Shown: piece by piece, positions 41,508-52,712 of the stretch | How the letters are laid out: every line of letters begins with the position of its first letter | Numbering within the stretch: position 1 is the stretch's first letter | From: Xenopus tropicalis | Lineage: Eukaryota > Chordata > Amphibia > Anura > Pipidae | Assembly (NCBI RefSeq): GCF_000004195.4 | Contig: NC_030678.2 | Coordinates: 135,285,047 to 135,349,046 of the forward strand | Reading direction: 5' to 3' | Length of the DNA: 64,000 nucleotides | Made by a program: the position numbers and the translations under genes | Notes under the pieces: model-generated | Seen by the model: only the letters and a program-made list of their open reading frames with translations | The model's database searches: none | Told to the model about the DNA's origin: nothing

Positions 41508-42723
41508 GGGGCACATTTACTAATCCACGAATCCGAATGGGAAAAATTCGGATTGGAAACGAACATTTTGCGACTTTTCCGTATTTTGTGCGATTTTTTC
41601 GTCGCCGTTACGACTTTTTTGTAGCCGTTACGACTTCCACGAATTGTCGCGACTTTTTCATAGCCATTACGATTTGCTCGTATATTGTCACGACTTTTTC
41701 GTATTGAGTGCTCGTAAACGGCGGGCAAACCTTTCAGACTTTGCATGATTTTGGAAGCCTCCCATAGGACTCAATGGCACTCTGCAGCTCCAACCCGGCC
41801 CAAGGAAAGTCTCCCATAGGGCTCAATGGCACTCTGCAGCTCCAACCTGGCCCAAGGAAAGTCTCCCATAGGGCTCAATGGCACTCTGCAGCTCCAACCT
41901 GGCCCAAGGAAAGTCTCCCATAGGGCTCAATGGCACCCTGCAGCTCCAACCCGGCCCAAGGAAAGTCTCCCATAGGGCTCAATGGCACTCTGCAGCTCCA
42001 ACCCGGCCCAAGGAAAGTCTCCCATAGGGCTCAATGGCACTCTGCAGCTCCAACCCGGCCCAAGGAAAGTCTCCCATAGGGCTCAATGGTACTCTGCAGC
42101 TCCAACCCGGCCCAAGGAAAGTCTCCCATAGGGCTCAATGGCACTCTGCAGCTCCAACCCGGCCCAAGGAAAGTCTCCCATAGGGCTCAATGGCACTCTG
42201 CAGCTCCAACCTGGCCCAAGGAAAGTCTCCCATAGGGCTCAATGGCACTCTGCAGCTCCAACCCGGCCCAAGGAAAGTCTCCTATGGGGCTCAATGGCAC
42301 TCTGCAGCTCCAACCTGGCCCAAGGAAAGTCTCCCATAGGGCTCAATGGCACTCTGCAGCTCCAACCTGGCCCAAGGAAAGTCTCCCATAGGACTCAATG
42401 GCACTCTGCAGCTCCAACCCGGCCCAAGGAAAGTCTCCCATAGGGCTCAATGGTACTCTGCAGCTCCAACCTGGCCCAAGGAAAGTCACGATACTGAAGC
42501 TTGAATGAATCCGAAACTTTGGTACTCGGCGCGACGGCTATGAAAAAGTCGTGACAATTCGCGCAAGTCCTAATGCTACGAAAAAGTTGCGACAATTATG
42601 AAAAACTCGTAATGGCTACGAAAAAGTTGCGTCAATTTACAAAAAAATCACAAAATACCGATCATTACGAAAAAACCGCATTCGGACGCTTTTCGGACGT
42701 TCATGGATTAGTAAATGTGCCCC
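41508..42723. mobile_element. 1.2-kb MITE carrying an internal tandem array
   Basis: GGGGCACATTTACTAATCC at the left and GGATTAGTAAATGTGCCCC at the right are inverted ends. TAA flanks both sides (41505-41507 and 42724-42726). Arms of CGACTTTTTCGTA-type motifs surround a 52-bp tandem array (41758-42487). The sister copy at 21581-21911 lacks the array. A 3-bp TAA duplication suggests PIF/Harbinger-type mobilisation. Confidence 0.85.
41758..42487. repeat. 52-bp tandem array, about 14 copies
   Basis: The unit contains AATGGCACTCTGCAGCTCCA and GGCCCAAGGAAAGTCTCCCA. Copies are about 95% or more identical, with alternating ACCCGG and ACCTGG variants. The array sits wholly inside the MITE. The open frame over it is a repeat artefact. 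Confidence 0.95.
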
Positions 42724-42726
42724 TAA

Positions 42727-42829
42727 GGGTGAAGACACACAGAGCTACTAGTAGCAGCTACTTGCTACTTTTCTGGAGTTAAGAAGCAATGAAAAAGTAG
42801 CTGCTACTAGTAGCTCAGTGTCTTCACCC
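42727..42829. mobile_element. 103-bp hairpin MITE (AAGACACAC family)
   Basis: Arms of about 36 bp, GGGTGAAGACACACAGAGC at the left and GCTCAGTGTCTTCACCC at the right, almost fully complementary. It abuts the end of the 41508-42723 element, sharing the TAA between them. Confidence 0.85.
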
Positions 42830-45800
42830 TTAAGGTTATCTCAAATATTTAGCCAGAATAAGCTGATTAAAGAACCTATAGCCTAAGCAACTTGCCTTGG
42901 CTTCTGTTCCAACCTGAGATCTAGTGGAACAACCATCAAGTGTAGAGCAATCAGTATGACATAAACCTAAGTGGTGCATTAATAAAAAAACACTTGTTTT
43001 CAGTAAACACTCTTCCTCATTTATTGAAACTTTTGTGACTGTCATGACCATTTGCATGATAGCCAGGAAAGCTTTTAATAAACCTGATTACTGTCAATTT
43101 TCCAGAATGTGTTTGTCTGCTTTAAGCAGTTACTAACAGAGCAACAGGACTTGAAGCTTCTAATCAGCACTAGCAGTAAGGGCTATCACCAACTTGAAGC
43201 CTTGCTCCCCTGTTTGTATTGCATGTGAATCATTCTGTGTGGAAAATAAATTGTTAAATACTAATGTGCCGGTAAAGCTTTACCATTATTACCTATCGAT
43301 TAGGTTTATGGACACTTACATTTTTAAAAGGGAACTCAGGGCAAAAATTCTCCCTGCCCTTATCTGGGGAATCAAATTGGCCAGCTTCAGAATCTTAAAA
43401 TGTACAGTCAGTCAAGTGTCTGGTATTTGTGCATGCATAAAATAAAAGGTAAGATCTCATGTAGCCCTACCCACTAGCCAAATGCTTATAGACTGCTTGG
43501 CCAAGCAGAGCATGATTGAAGGGGAAGTGTGAACTCATATCAGATTGCACAGTTTTCCCCCCATAAATCTGTCTGGCTCTTGGCACATAGTCGTGCCAAG
43601 GGTGTTCCAGGCTTGATTCCAAATTTCAAATCTAGGCACCGCATATCCTAATCTGCAAATTCAACAGGTTTTGGTAGTTCTCTTAGCTTTAAAGGAGACT
43701 GAGCTGTCAACATAGCAATCTTGGATTCCACAGCAAACAAAGGGGAAGGAATTATTTTTATATTAAATCCTACTTCATTTAGCATTGTTAGGAAGCCCCT
43801 ATGCCTAGTTTATTATTTACTCAATATGACGTATCCTTAACCCCTTAACATCTTCAGTCCGTCATGGTTCAACCCCTAAAAAATGTCATTTTGTTACCAA
43901 TCCTTGAAATCCCATTTGCTACAGATATCACAAAACTGTGGGGAGGCATGCATTTTTCATACCATGCCATGTTTGCAAATATTGATAAAATGGGCAAGTG
44001 CTAATTTAGATTTCAAGAGAGCTTGGTATGTCATGTGTCTCTTAACCTTCTATAACCTGTCAGCAGCACATTGCTGAAAATGTATTTAATTATACCCGCA
44101 ATATCCACAGTGCATGCTTGGTATTAACATCCTTAGCATTCTGGCTTAGCAGTTATTCTCTTCGAGCTGGCTTTATGTGGTCAATGGTAGTGTATAAAAT
44201 ATACTAAGTTTAACCCACATATTTAATAAAGGGCAAAACATTTCCCTGAGTGCAGTAACCTGTAGCAACCAATACAATGCATTTACAAAGGTGATCAGTT
44301 AATACATCCTGCTGATTGGATGTTATAGGTGCATAGACCGTAGCATGTTTTGCACCCTTTTATTGCATGTCCCAAAATGAATCAGCAAAGGTTAATCTTC
44401 AAACAATTTCTTTACCTGACCTATTGCCAGATTCTATTCTTTTCCCAGTGATGCTTTTTCGGCAAGGTGAAACCAGGGACTGCAAAAAAAAAAGTCACTT
44501 GAGGTAACTTTTCAGAGGCATTTATTAAAACAGAAATCCATCTCTTCTAATGTAGAGAGTACAACTCTGCCCTCTGTACTAGGGATGTGCCCCACTGACC
44601 CACTCCAATGCAAAAAGGATTCAGGCAACAGCAGCACCTCTGATTTTTCCATCAAAATCTAACTTTATTATATATAGGTAATTGGGGCACACACTACACT
44701 CTAACACCCCAACTGGGATGATTATAAAATGAAAAGCATGAGTTGCAGGATGAAATACACTATTAGTATGTCACATAGATCAGGCTTAGCACCATTATTC
44801 TTTGTATATATCATTAGCCAAAAAAAGTGTTATTTTGGTGAAGACAATTCTTGATGATTCTCATATTTTTTCTCTTTTAACTCTGACTGACTGGCACTAT
44901 ACAGCCCCTGCTCTATATACAACAGGACATCTGGTTATGTGATCTAGGCCGCAGGTGGCATCTTGCACAAGTGTATGTGAACCCTAAAAATATATTCAAC
45001 TGGCACAGGTTTATTTATAATGCAACCTCCTACATGAGAAGGGGTGCTTTTATTCCCAATATGTCCTACCATTCAGGCAGCCAGGGAGGTTGCTGTGTTG
45101 GAGCCATTTTGGCAACCATTAAATTCTCATACAGCGGCATCCAACTTTATTCTTTCAACAGGCAAGTGAAGAAATTAGTAGTGTATGATAGGCCAAATGC
45201 TATTTTATAATGTCATCACATCAGGTGAAAAACTTTTAGGAAGTGGAAGTGATAAAATGCCAGACTGGAGGACTTCTTGTGCCGAGATGGATTATGTCAG
45301 CTCTCAGGTAATTACTGTACTTGCAACATTGCCAAGAATTAGGTAGGGATTATATTTAAGGATTGCTGCAAGACACATCTTATTGCTGAATAAAAATGAA
45401 GCAAAGGACTTGATAAAGTGAAGCTGAGGAGAATATTTAGCCATCATGTTTTATTAACGGAATATATTTAACTGGGATGGGCTGTACCAAATAATCTCCC
45501 CTCACTGGGTCTCAGCCTGACAATATACTGTATATACAATATATATGTATACAAATAGATATAGAGAATGAATAAAAATACATTGACAAAACAATATAGA
45601 TCACACTTAAGAGCATAAGACATTTGGGCCTTGAAGTTACTAGTAATGTGTTGTGTATCCCTGCAGTATTATTTGCCTACATAAGGCTATTGTTGGTTAT
45701 ACAGCAATATACCTGAGTGAGGGAAAAACATTTCTAATAACATCAGGTTACATTGACTGAAAGTCATTTTGGCTTTTTACTGCCAACAGATTTGCCACAT

Positions 45801-46147
45801 TAGTGCCACCTAGAACAATATATTTATTCTGCAGAAAGCATTGCCATACCCGAGTAAAGAGGAGAGAACTGTGCAGACTCTGGCCTAGGGAATTAAGGAT
45901 TTGTCTGAGAGAGGAAGTCAGACACTGGAACAACATGTTTACAAGAAAGGAGACAAGAAATCCTGTGTTTCTTTTGATAGAGGACTCAGTTCAGCGTTTC
46001 TGTGAGTGCTTATGGCTGTATTTACATAGACCTTTCTGATAAAGCTTACTTAGTTTTTACCTTTACTTCTCTTTTCATAACGTGGGAATGGTTTTGTTTC
46101 TTGCCTATGATACTGAAGGCCCATGAATGCAGTGATTAATTTGAAAT
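42830..46147. other. Intergenic, no gene recognised
   Basis: AT-rich DNA. The stretch 45765-45870 is a dispersed repeat shared with 51660-51755 (CACATTAGTGCCACCTAGAA, GCCATACCCGAGTAAAG). No coding region supported. Confidence 0.5.
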
Positions 46148-46340
46148 AGGGATGCACCAAATCCAGGATTCGGTTAGGTATTTGGCCAGGATTCTATTTT
46201 TTTCTGCAGGGTTCGGATTCAGCCGAATTCACGGTCCTGGCCAAACCAAATCTGAATCCTAATTAGCATATGCTAATAAAGATTTGAAAGGTTAAATGTC
46301 ACTGCATGAACACAGAATTGAAAAATTTTTCACCACACAC
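46148..46340. mobile_element. MITE of the GGGATGCACCAAATCCAGG family, partial
   Basis: GGGATGCACCAAATCCAGGA at the left, then GGTTCGGATTCAGCCGAAT and CCAAACCAAATCTGAATCC. The same family is at 12835-13080. The right end was not found. Confidence 0.6.
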
Positions 46341-46889
46341 GCAGCTTGGGTGTTGCCAACCAAGCAGTAAAGAAGATATACGTATCATAGGAATGAGATA
46401 GTTGCCTTTCATATACATTTGTTTGGTGCCTTAACTGCAGATTTCTATGAGTCAATAGTGTGTGTGGCTTGGAGTCTCTTTTCCAAGGTCAGATGTTTGT
46501 ATAATTTTGGAATATTTGTTGGGGGGAAGCAGAGTATTTGGATGCTAGAGCTTATATTACTACTTTGGCTGCTAGATAGTTTTTGAAAAAAATGCCCTCA
46601 GTTGTAAATTAAGGGAAAAATGTTTTGACAAGTTGCAGACAATTTTTTGTTCAAGTTGAGAGAGTGTAATGGTGGAGCCTTAGTGCATGTCAACACTAGG
46701 CCTGTTTGAACCCAGTTCTCAGTCACATCTTAAGTGTTGTACTTGTTGTACGTATAGGGTTGGTATCTGTTGGGATGTTTTTGTGTTTATACAGATTTGG
46801 CCAAACAATTTGGAGCGCATCATACGGTTTGCCTTCTGTTTGCAGTCACATTTTCCTTCATGGTATCTAAAGACCTTGAGATCATCTAG

Positions 46890-47589
46890 TTAAAGGAGAA
46901 GGAAAGGCTAGTAAAGAGTTAATCTCAAGCTGCAGGCATACCTTCAGTTGTCTCAATAGTGCCCTTAAGTCTCCCCATATTTCACCTGTTCAGATGATCA
47001 GAAGCCAAACAGGAAGAAAAAACGCTGAGCTGGGTAGAGAAGATTCCCATAATGCCTCTCCTCTCAGACTTGGCGACTTGGGACTGCAGGCGGCCAGGCA
47101 GCGCATGCGCTTTTCTGACACAGAAGCAGGCGTGCTCCCCTTCACTGAGACACAGGAACAGCCGAGGGACAAGAACAGCCGAGAGAAGTAGCTGTGAGTG
47201 AGGCGCCTAAGCTATCCCTGCACATCTGGGCTACAGCACTCGGTATGGGGGGCACTGGCGGCAGGGGCTGCGCTCTGTTGTACTCTTCAGCATTGCTTGT
47301 GTCTCACTGTCTCAGCAGCGGCGGGGGGTGTGTGCTGGTGTCTGCGGCGAGCACAGGTGTGTGGCGACCGGGGGGGGGGCGCGGGTGTTTGGTGCGCAGG
47401 GGGGTGCGAGCGCAGGTGTTTGGGAATCCAAGATGGTGGCCGTGATAGACTACACTAACTGTGAAGTTAAAAGACAATTTTGGGGAGAAGTTAGTATTAT
47501 TTTAAAAAATAAAGTTGGCGATTTGCTTCAGGAAAGGGGGCTCTACAATATATTAGGTAGAATAGTAGAAGCCTTTCCTTGCTCTTTAA
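46890..47589. mobile_element. 700-bp T2-family MITE with GC-rich, CpG-rich interior
   Basis: TTAAAGGAGAAGGAAAGGCT at the left (46890) and AGCCTTTCCTTGCTCTTTAA at the right (ending 47589) are inverted with TTAA at both ends. The interior 47090-47440 is strongly CpG-rich with GCATGCGC, GGCGCC and a YY1-like AAGATGGTGGC at about 47430. Overlapping GC-rich open frames at 47194-47603 have no protein-like features. Confidence 0.8.
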
Positions 47590-47825
47590 TGATACTGGCT
47601 TAATAGTAAAGTTTTATGTTAGGCATTCTCAGTTCACCCACCTTAGCATGTCCCTGTTAAAATATAATTGCTGATTGGTTGCCCTGGGCAACATAACCAG
47701 TAATGCTTCACTCCACTTTTTACGCAGCATGATAAACATACCCGTTAATGTAGCTATCCTTCACACCCAAAGATGGGGCCACTTCTACTTTGATAGGTTT
47801 GATGCCCGATTTTAGGTATTTCTTA

Positions 47826-48155
47826 TACAGGTATGGGAACCCTTATCTAGAAAACCCGTTATCCAGAAAGCTCCGAAATACGGAAAGCCCATTTCCCATA
47901 GACTCCATTTTAATCCAATAATCCAGAATTTTAAAACTGACTTTTCTCTGTAATAATAAAACAGTACCTTGTAATTGATCCCAACTAAGATATAATTCAT
48001 CCTTATTGGAGGCAAAACAATCCTATTGGGTTTAATTAATGTTTTATTGATTTTTTAGTAGACTTAAGATGTGGAGATCCAAATTACAGAAAGACCCCTT
48101 ATCCGGAAGACCCTTGGTCCCAAGCATTCTGGATAAGGGGTCCTATACCTGTATA
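47826..48155. mobile_element. Complete foldback element with ACAGGTATGGGA ends
   Basis: ATACAGGTATGGGAACCCTT at the left is inverted at the right as GGGTCCTATACCTGTAT. The inner halves have TATCCAGAAAGCTCCGAAAT and AATTACAGAAAGACCCCTTA. TATA-like sequence flanks both ends. Partial relatives are at 15724, 17683, 27252 and 50435. No transposase is present. Confidence 0.8.
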
Positions 48156-48226
48156 CTTAAGGGTGCTTTCTAAGTTGAAATTTCTGTCTGATTAACCAGT
48201 TCCAGACTTTTCTTGTTTTGACTGTT

Positions 48227-48690
48227 TTAATAGTCAGCTGCCCTAAACATTGCTTGTATTTTGACTACTGGATCAAATAGTTGTTTGTATGGCTTACCTA
48301 GGAGTGGGGTGGTAATGTCTTTTTCTAGAGGTGCAAGCGTGATCTGGCGTAGTAGTGCCAGGACTTTGTCCCAGTATGGTTGTATCAAGGGACAATGCCA
48401 GAAGATGTGAGGTAAGTCTCCAGGTTGCCCGCATTCCCTCCAGCAATTTTGTGTTGTTTCCGGGAATAGTGCATGGAGTTTGACTGGCGTATGGTACCAA
48501 AACATGACTTTTTTATAGATGTTTTCTTGTTGCTTTACACATGTAATGCCTCGTTTCATATTGTCCCATATGGATTCCCATTAAGTTTCCTCAAGTTCTC
48601 TGCCTATCCAAGTCTCCCATTTGTGCATATAGTTGTGTTTGTAGTTCTCCTCTGTGAAAGGATTGACTAACATTTTGTAAATAGCGGAGA
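48227..48690 (-). pseudogene. L1-like LINE ORF2 C-terminal remnant
   Basis: The minus-strand frame 48227-48559 encodes YKKVMFWYHTPVKLHALFP, then a Cys/His motif CWRECGQPGDLPHIFWHCP and PYWDKVL. This order (WY-TPVKLH-FP, CW-C-G-H-FW-CP) is typical of the C-terminal region of L1/Tx1-type ORF2. Upstream on the same strand the homology-like reading continues (YKMLV, KWETWIG) to about 48690 but is broken by a stop at about 48580. Only this end of the element is present. Confidence 0.7.
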
Positions 48691-49254
48691 TCAGGCCTCT
48701 TAATAACTGGCATATTATGCCAACTGTGTTAGATACTAGGAAGGATACTAAAAGACTAAAAAACAGAACTTAATTAAGAGAATTAAACTACACAAAGCTT
48801 GTAATTCAGAATTACAAGAGCCCATATCAAAATCAAGCATTTAAAACATCCGAGGCAACTGTTCCTCAGATCTTGCTGTGTTATACCCTGGTTGCTAACA
48901 CATTACAAACAGGAATTTAAAACGGGATTGGGATAAGTATTGCACTATTTTCTTGTTAGTTGGCAGCATGCCCCTATATCACCACAAGCTGATCGCTGGC
49001 TCACTCTAATCCCCAGTAATTGCCAACTGAGCACCCTCACACATGTTCTATGCTGGGTGTTTATACATAGATTTTTGTAGATAACAAGTTGTCTAATTCC
49101 AGGCAGTGTCATTCTGTGGCTACTAAAGCAAATAAAGTGCTGTCTTGTATAAAAAAGGGCATTGACTCAAGGGATGAGAACATAATTTTGCCTCTTTATA
49201 GGTCCCTGGTAAGGCCTCACCTTGAGTATGCGGTGCAGTTTTGGGCTCCAGTCA

Positions 49255-49855
49255 TTAAAGGGGTTAACTTTTAGCAAGATCTAGAGAGTAGTATTCTGAG
49301 ACAATGTGCATTTGGTCTCCATTTTTATTACTTGTAGTTTTGTAGCTCTCCAGTTTTAAGTTTCAGCAGTGATTTGATTGTTAGGGTCCAAGTTACCTTA
49401 GCAACCAGGGAGTGGTTTGGATGAGAGGCAATTTTATGAACAAAAGAATAGAAAAGAAAGTTACAAAAAGTAACAATAACAATAAAACTGTAGCCTCACA
49501 GAGCAATAGTTTTTGGCTGCCGGGGTCAGCAACCCACATTCAAAAACTGCAAAGAGTTGGAAGAAGAAGAAGAATAATTAAAAGGCAGGGACCTCCTTCC
49601 TACTGTGTCTCATACCACATAGCACTTATATATATACATATATATATTTATTGTATTTATTTATTATATCACTTGTCCTCCCTGTGTGTAATTTTGTATT
49701 CTGTAAGACTGTACAGCGCTGCGTACGCTTGTGGCGCTTTATAAATAAAGTTATACATACATACATACATACATAACAAATAAATAATGAAGACCATTAG
49801 AATAGGCCATTCTATAACATACTAAAAGTTAGCTAAAAGGTGAACCACCCCTTAA
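49255..49855. mobile_element. T2-family MITE inserted in the LINE remnant
   Basis: TTAAAGGGGTTAACTTTTAG at the left and AAAAGGTGAACCACCCCTTAA at the right, with TTAA at both ends (49255-49258 and 49852-49855). It splits the LINE ORF2 remnant cleanly and contains a further insertion at about 49596-49775. Confidence 0.8.
49596..49775 (+). mobile_element. LINE/SINE 3' tail inserted in the T2 element
   Basis: GTGTAATTTTGTATTCTGTA, TGTACAGCGCTGCGTACGC and GGCGCTTTATAAATAAAG are followed by a CATA microsatellite (49752-49775), the usual tail of a Xenopus LINE or derived SINE. Its 5' limit is approximate. Confidence 0.6.
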
Positions 49856-50434
49856 AGAAGGCTATTAATGCTGGAGAGAGTGCAGAGACTGCAACTAAAC
49901 TGGTTAAGGGGATGGAAGATTTAAACTATGAGGTGAGACTGTCGAGGTTGGGGTTGTTTTCTCTGGAAAAGAGGCGCTTGCGAGGGGACATGATTACTCT
50001 GTACAAGTACATTAGAGGGGATTATAGGCAGTTGGGGGATGTTCTTTTTTCCCATAAAAACAATCAACGCACCAGAGGCCACCCCTATAGATTAGAGGAA
50101 CGGAGCTTCCATTTGAAGCAGCGTAGGTGGTTTTTCACAGTGAGGGCAGTGAGGTTGGGGAATGCTCTGAGATCTCCATGTTCTCATGTATCCCCATGGG
50201 TCAGTCCAACGCTGAATACATTTCCTCGTACTCTGTAATAATAAAAAAGTACCAAGCACTTGATAGTAACCAAGTTGCATAAACACTGCTTTAATCAGCG
50301 TAAAATGTGTGAACACACCAATGCTGCTTACATGTGCTGGACCGCAAATAGTGGGCGTAGTTTCCGGAAATACATAATTTCAGGGTATGTAAAGTTTTTA
50401 AAAAACTTTCAATATATATAAGGTATGAGGATCT

Positions 50435-50495
50435 AAGTTATAGAAACGCCCCTATCCAAAACTCTTGATCCCAAGTATTCAATTACCGGTATACC
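50435..50495. mobile_element. Short remnant of the ACAGGTATGGGA foldback family
   Basis: AAACGCCCCTATCCAAAACTC and CTTGATCCCAAGTATTCAAT then CCGGTATACC match the right half of 47826-48155. Confidence 0.45.
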
Positions 50496-51644
50496 AAACA
50501 TGTTCTGTAAAGATGTAAGAGTAAATTTGCTTTAATGCAACCAGAGCCAGAGAGATTGAAGTTTATACCCTTCATAGAAAATGATTCACTACTGTATAAT
50601 TACATCTTTTTTGATTTGCTTGCACTTTTCTGTTGCACTGGTGCAGTGGGGCAGAAATACCAGTGGCAGGAAGTTATATTAGCTACAATTTTATGGATAA
50701 CTTTAGCAGGTGTCTATATTTGAAGATAAAAGTACAGTAAAGTAGGTGAATGCAAACCCTAATTTGAATACAAAATATGAATATATTTCTATATTATATT
50801 AATTATATATAGCCCTCCTCTTCTATACTCCTTCCCTTTTTTTCTATTGTTCCATTTTTGATACACGTTTCTCTTCAATACTTCCTGTCTGCAACCTCTT
50901 TTCTCATCTTTCTCTTCTATACTGAATTTTTCTGCTTTTCTGTATCCCAAATCTGTTCTTTTCTAATATATGTTTGCATTTACTGCCCCACTTTTCCTTT
51001 TCTCTTCTGCTCTCCCCATCTCCTCAGACTCCAACCCCACTCTCTTCTCCTGTTCTTCTCAGAGTAAAGTGCTATTTGACATGTCGACAAGGCAATTGAA
51101 TGCTGAATGAAAATGCTGTCCCTGGTTCGTGCTGTGAGCCTCATGCATGGGTTACTCAGCCTGGCAGTAAGTTTGTGCTTATTTTGTGTTTGTGCCCCTA
51201 CTTGCTATTGTTTGCAAGGCCCACCCCCACAGTTAATTTGTTTTACTGAATACTAAGGATATGCTTGAATATGAATCCTGGGATTCATCTGAACTGAATG
51301 CTGGATTTGGTGCATCCCTAATTGAATTAAAGATATTAATATGCTTTGTGTGCCTGTCTGGTCTAATTTGTTTTATAACTGTAATTTAATTAAACTTGTA
51401 TGCCTAAATAATGACGAATACAACATGTACATGGTTGGCTGCAGCGTACAGACACTTGTGGGAAGATACAGTAGCCGTATGATAAGTTTCTGGCTGATCT
51501 GCACACTCGTCAGCCCATGGTTGTGAGTCTGTTCGGTGCTACTGGCTAGTTAAAATTATAAGGAAAAGTTCAACTGAAATAAATGGATAACAAAGAGATC
51601 TTTTTAAAATCAATGTATAAATTGCTGGTATATTACTTGCAATC

Positions 51645-51812
51645 TTAAAGGAGAAGAAAAATAATTTTGCCATTTTACTGCCACATTAGTGCCAACTAGA
51701 ACACTATATTTATTCTTCAGAAAACTTTACCATACCTGAGTAAAGAGCCCTAGAAGCTCCCTCCATTTGTTTAAGATAGCAGCTGCCATTTTGGCTTGGT
51801 CTCAGTAGCTTG
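51645..51812. mobile_element. Partial T2-type MITE next to a 34-bp array
   Basis: TTAAAGGAGAAGAAAAATAA at 51645 is T2-like. The body shares CACATTAGTGCCAACTAGAA and ACCTGAGTAAAGAG with 45765-45870. It runs directly into the minisatellite at 51813. No right end is seen. Confidence 0.55.
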
Positions 51813-52018
51813 CTGCCTGCGTGTGCCATACTCTGCTTGCCCTATGCTGCCTGTGTGTTCCATACTCTGCCTACCCTATGCTGCCTGTGTGTGCCATTTT
51901 CTGCCTGCCCTATGCTGTCTGTGTGTGCCATACACTGCCTCCCCTATGCTGCCCATCTGTGCCATACTCTGCCTGCCCTATGCTGCCTGTGTGTGCCATA
52001 CTCTGCCTGTCCTATGCA
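51813..52018. repeat. Second array of the 34-bp CTGCC minisatellite, about 6 copies
   Basis: Units CTGCCTGCCCTATGCTGCCT and GTGTGTGCCATA match the array at 11046-11857 but are more diverged. The array abuts a T2-like end on the left. Confidence 0.9.
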
Positions 52019-52473
52019 AACCTGGCTTCCATTATCAGCCCTCCCCATGTAGGCCAGAAAGATTCCGGCCCTCGGTACCACAGACATTGGACAGCACTGA
52101 TATAAGCCATAGGTGGACTAATATTCAAAATAGGCCCTGACACGTCAAGTACACAGTATTTAACTAGCCCAGCCAGTAAATCACCAGCTAGGGCTGGGGA
52201 TGGTGAATTGCTAATACCCTTATAAGGACAGGGCTGCCTATGCCCACACATTTTCCTTGCCCTATCCACCCATTCCCCCACCCTATGATGTCATCACCCC
52301 ACCCCAAGTGACATGACTGCCCACCTATCCCCAATCCAAAGCCCAAATAGCAACTGCAAATTAAATAGCAGGCCTATGGCAATTTATAGCTGCCACTCTG
52401 GTGTTTGCCAAAATATCTAGCTTGCCAGTGTGGGTCTGCTACACGTGCCAGCTGGCAAAGCCTTTTCTCTTAA

Positions 52474-52712
52474 GGGCTGTGGCACACAGGGAGATTAGTT
52501 GCCCGCGTCAAATCTCCCTTGTTGCGGGTGACTAATCTCCCCAAAATGCCATCCTACCGACGAAAATGTAAATTGCCGGTGGGATGGCATATGCGGCACC
52601 GCAATTCCCCCAAAAACGAGGAAGTTGCCATGAGGGTGGGTCTGATGGGATGGCATCTCGGGGAGATTAGTCACCCGTGATAAGGGAGATTTGTTGCGGC
52701 CGACTAATCTCT
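52474..52712. mobile_element. PIF/Harbinger-like MITE (ATTAGTC family), right end lost
   Basis: TAA then GGGCTGTGGCACACAGGGAG at the left, with internal GCCGGTGGGATGGCAT and two GACTAATCTC motifs. The right terminal repeat is not seen. Same family as 3018-3187. Confidence 0.65.

Larger units (their letters stand above)
49080..50240 (+). pseudogene. CR1/L2-like LINE ORF2 C-terminal remnant, split by a T2 element
   Basis: The first part (49089-49254) encodes ATKANKVLSCIKKGI and ILPLYRSLVRPHLEYAVQFW, the reverse-transcriptase thumb region of CR1/L2-type LINEs. The second part (49856-50238) encodes ATKLVKGMEDLNYEVRLSRL, GLFSLEKRRLRGDMITLYKY and RRWFFTVRAVRLGNALRS, the conserved end of the same ORF. 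A T2 MITE (49255-49855) lies between them. No full-length element is present. Confidence 0.8.

Noticed and set aside
42138..42443. 101-codon frame with repeated peptides
   Set aside because: It is the 52-bp tandem array read through.
43613..43650. String resembling a tRNA T-arm
   Set aside because: No matching A box, acceptor stem or anticodon arm nearby; I found no tRNA gene in the window.
47194..47603. GC-rich overlapping frames with Gly-rich translations
   Set aside because: They lie inside a T2 MITE and have no domain, splice signal or codon pattern.
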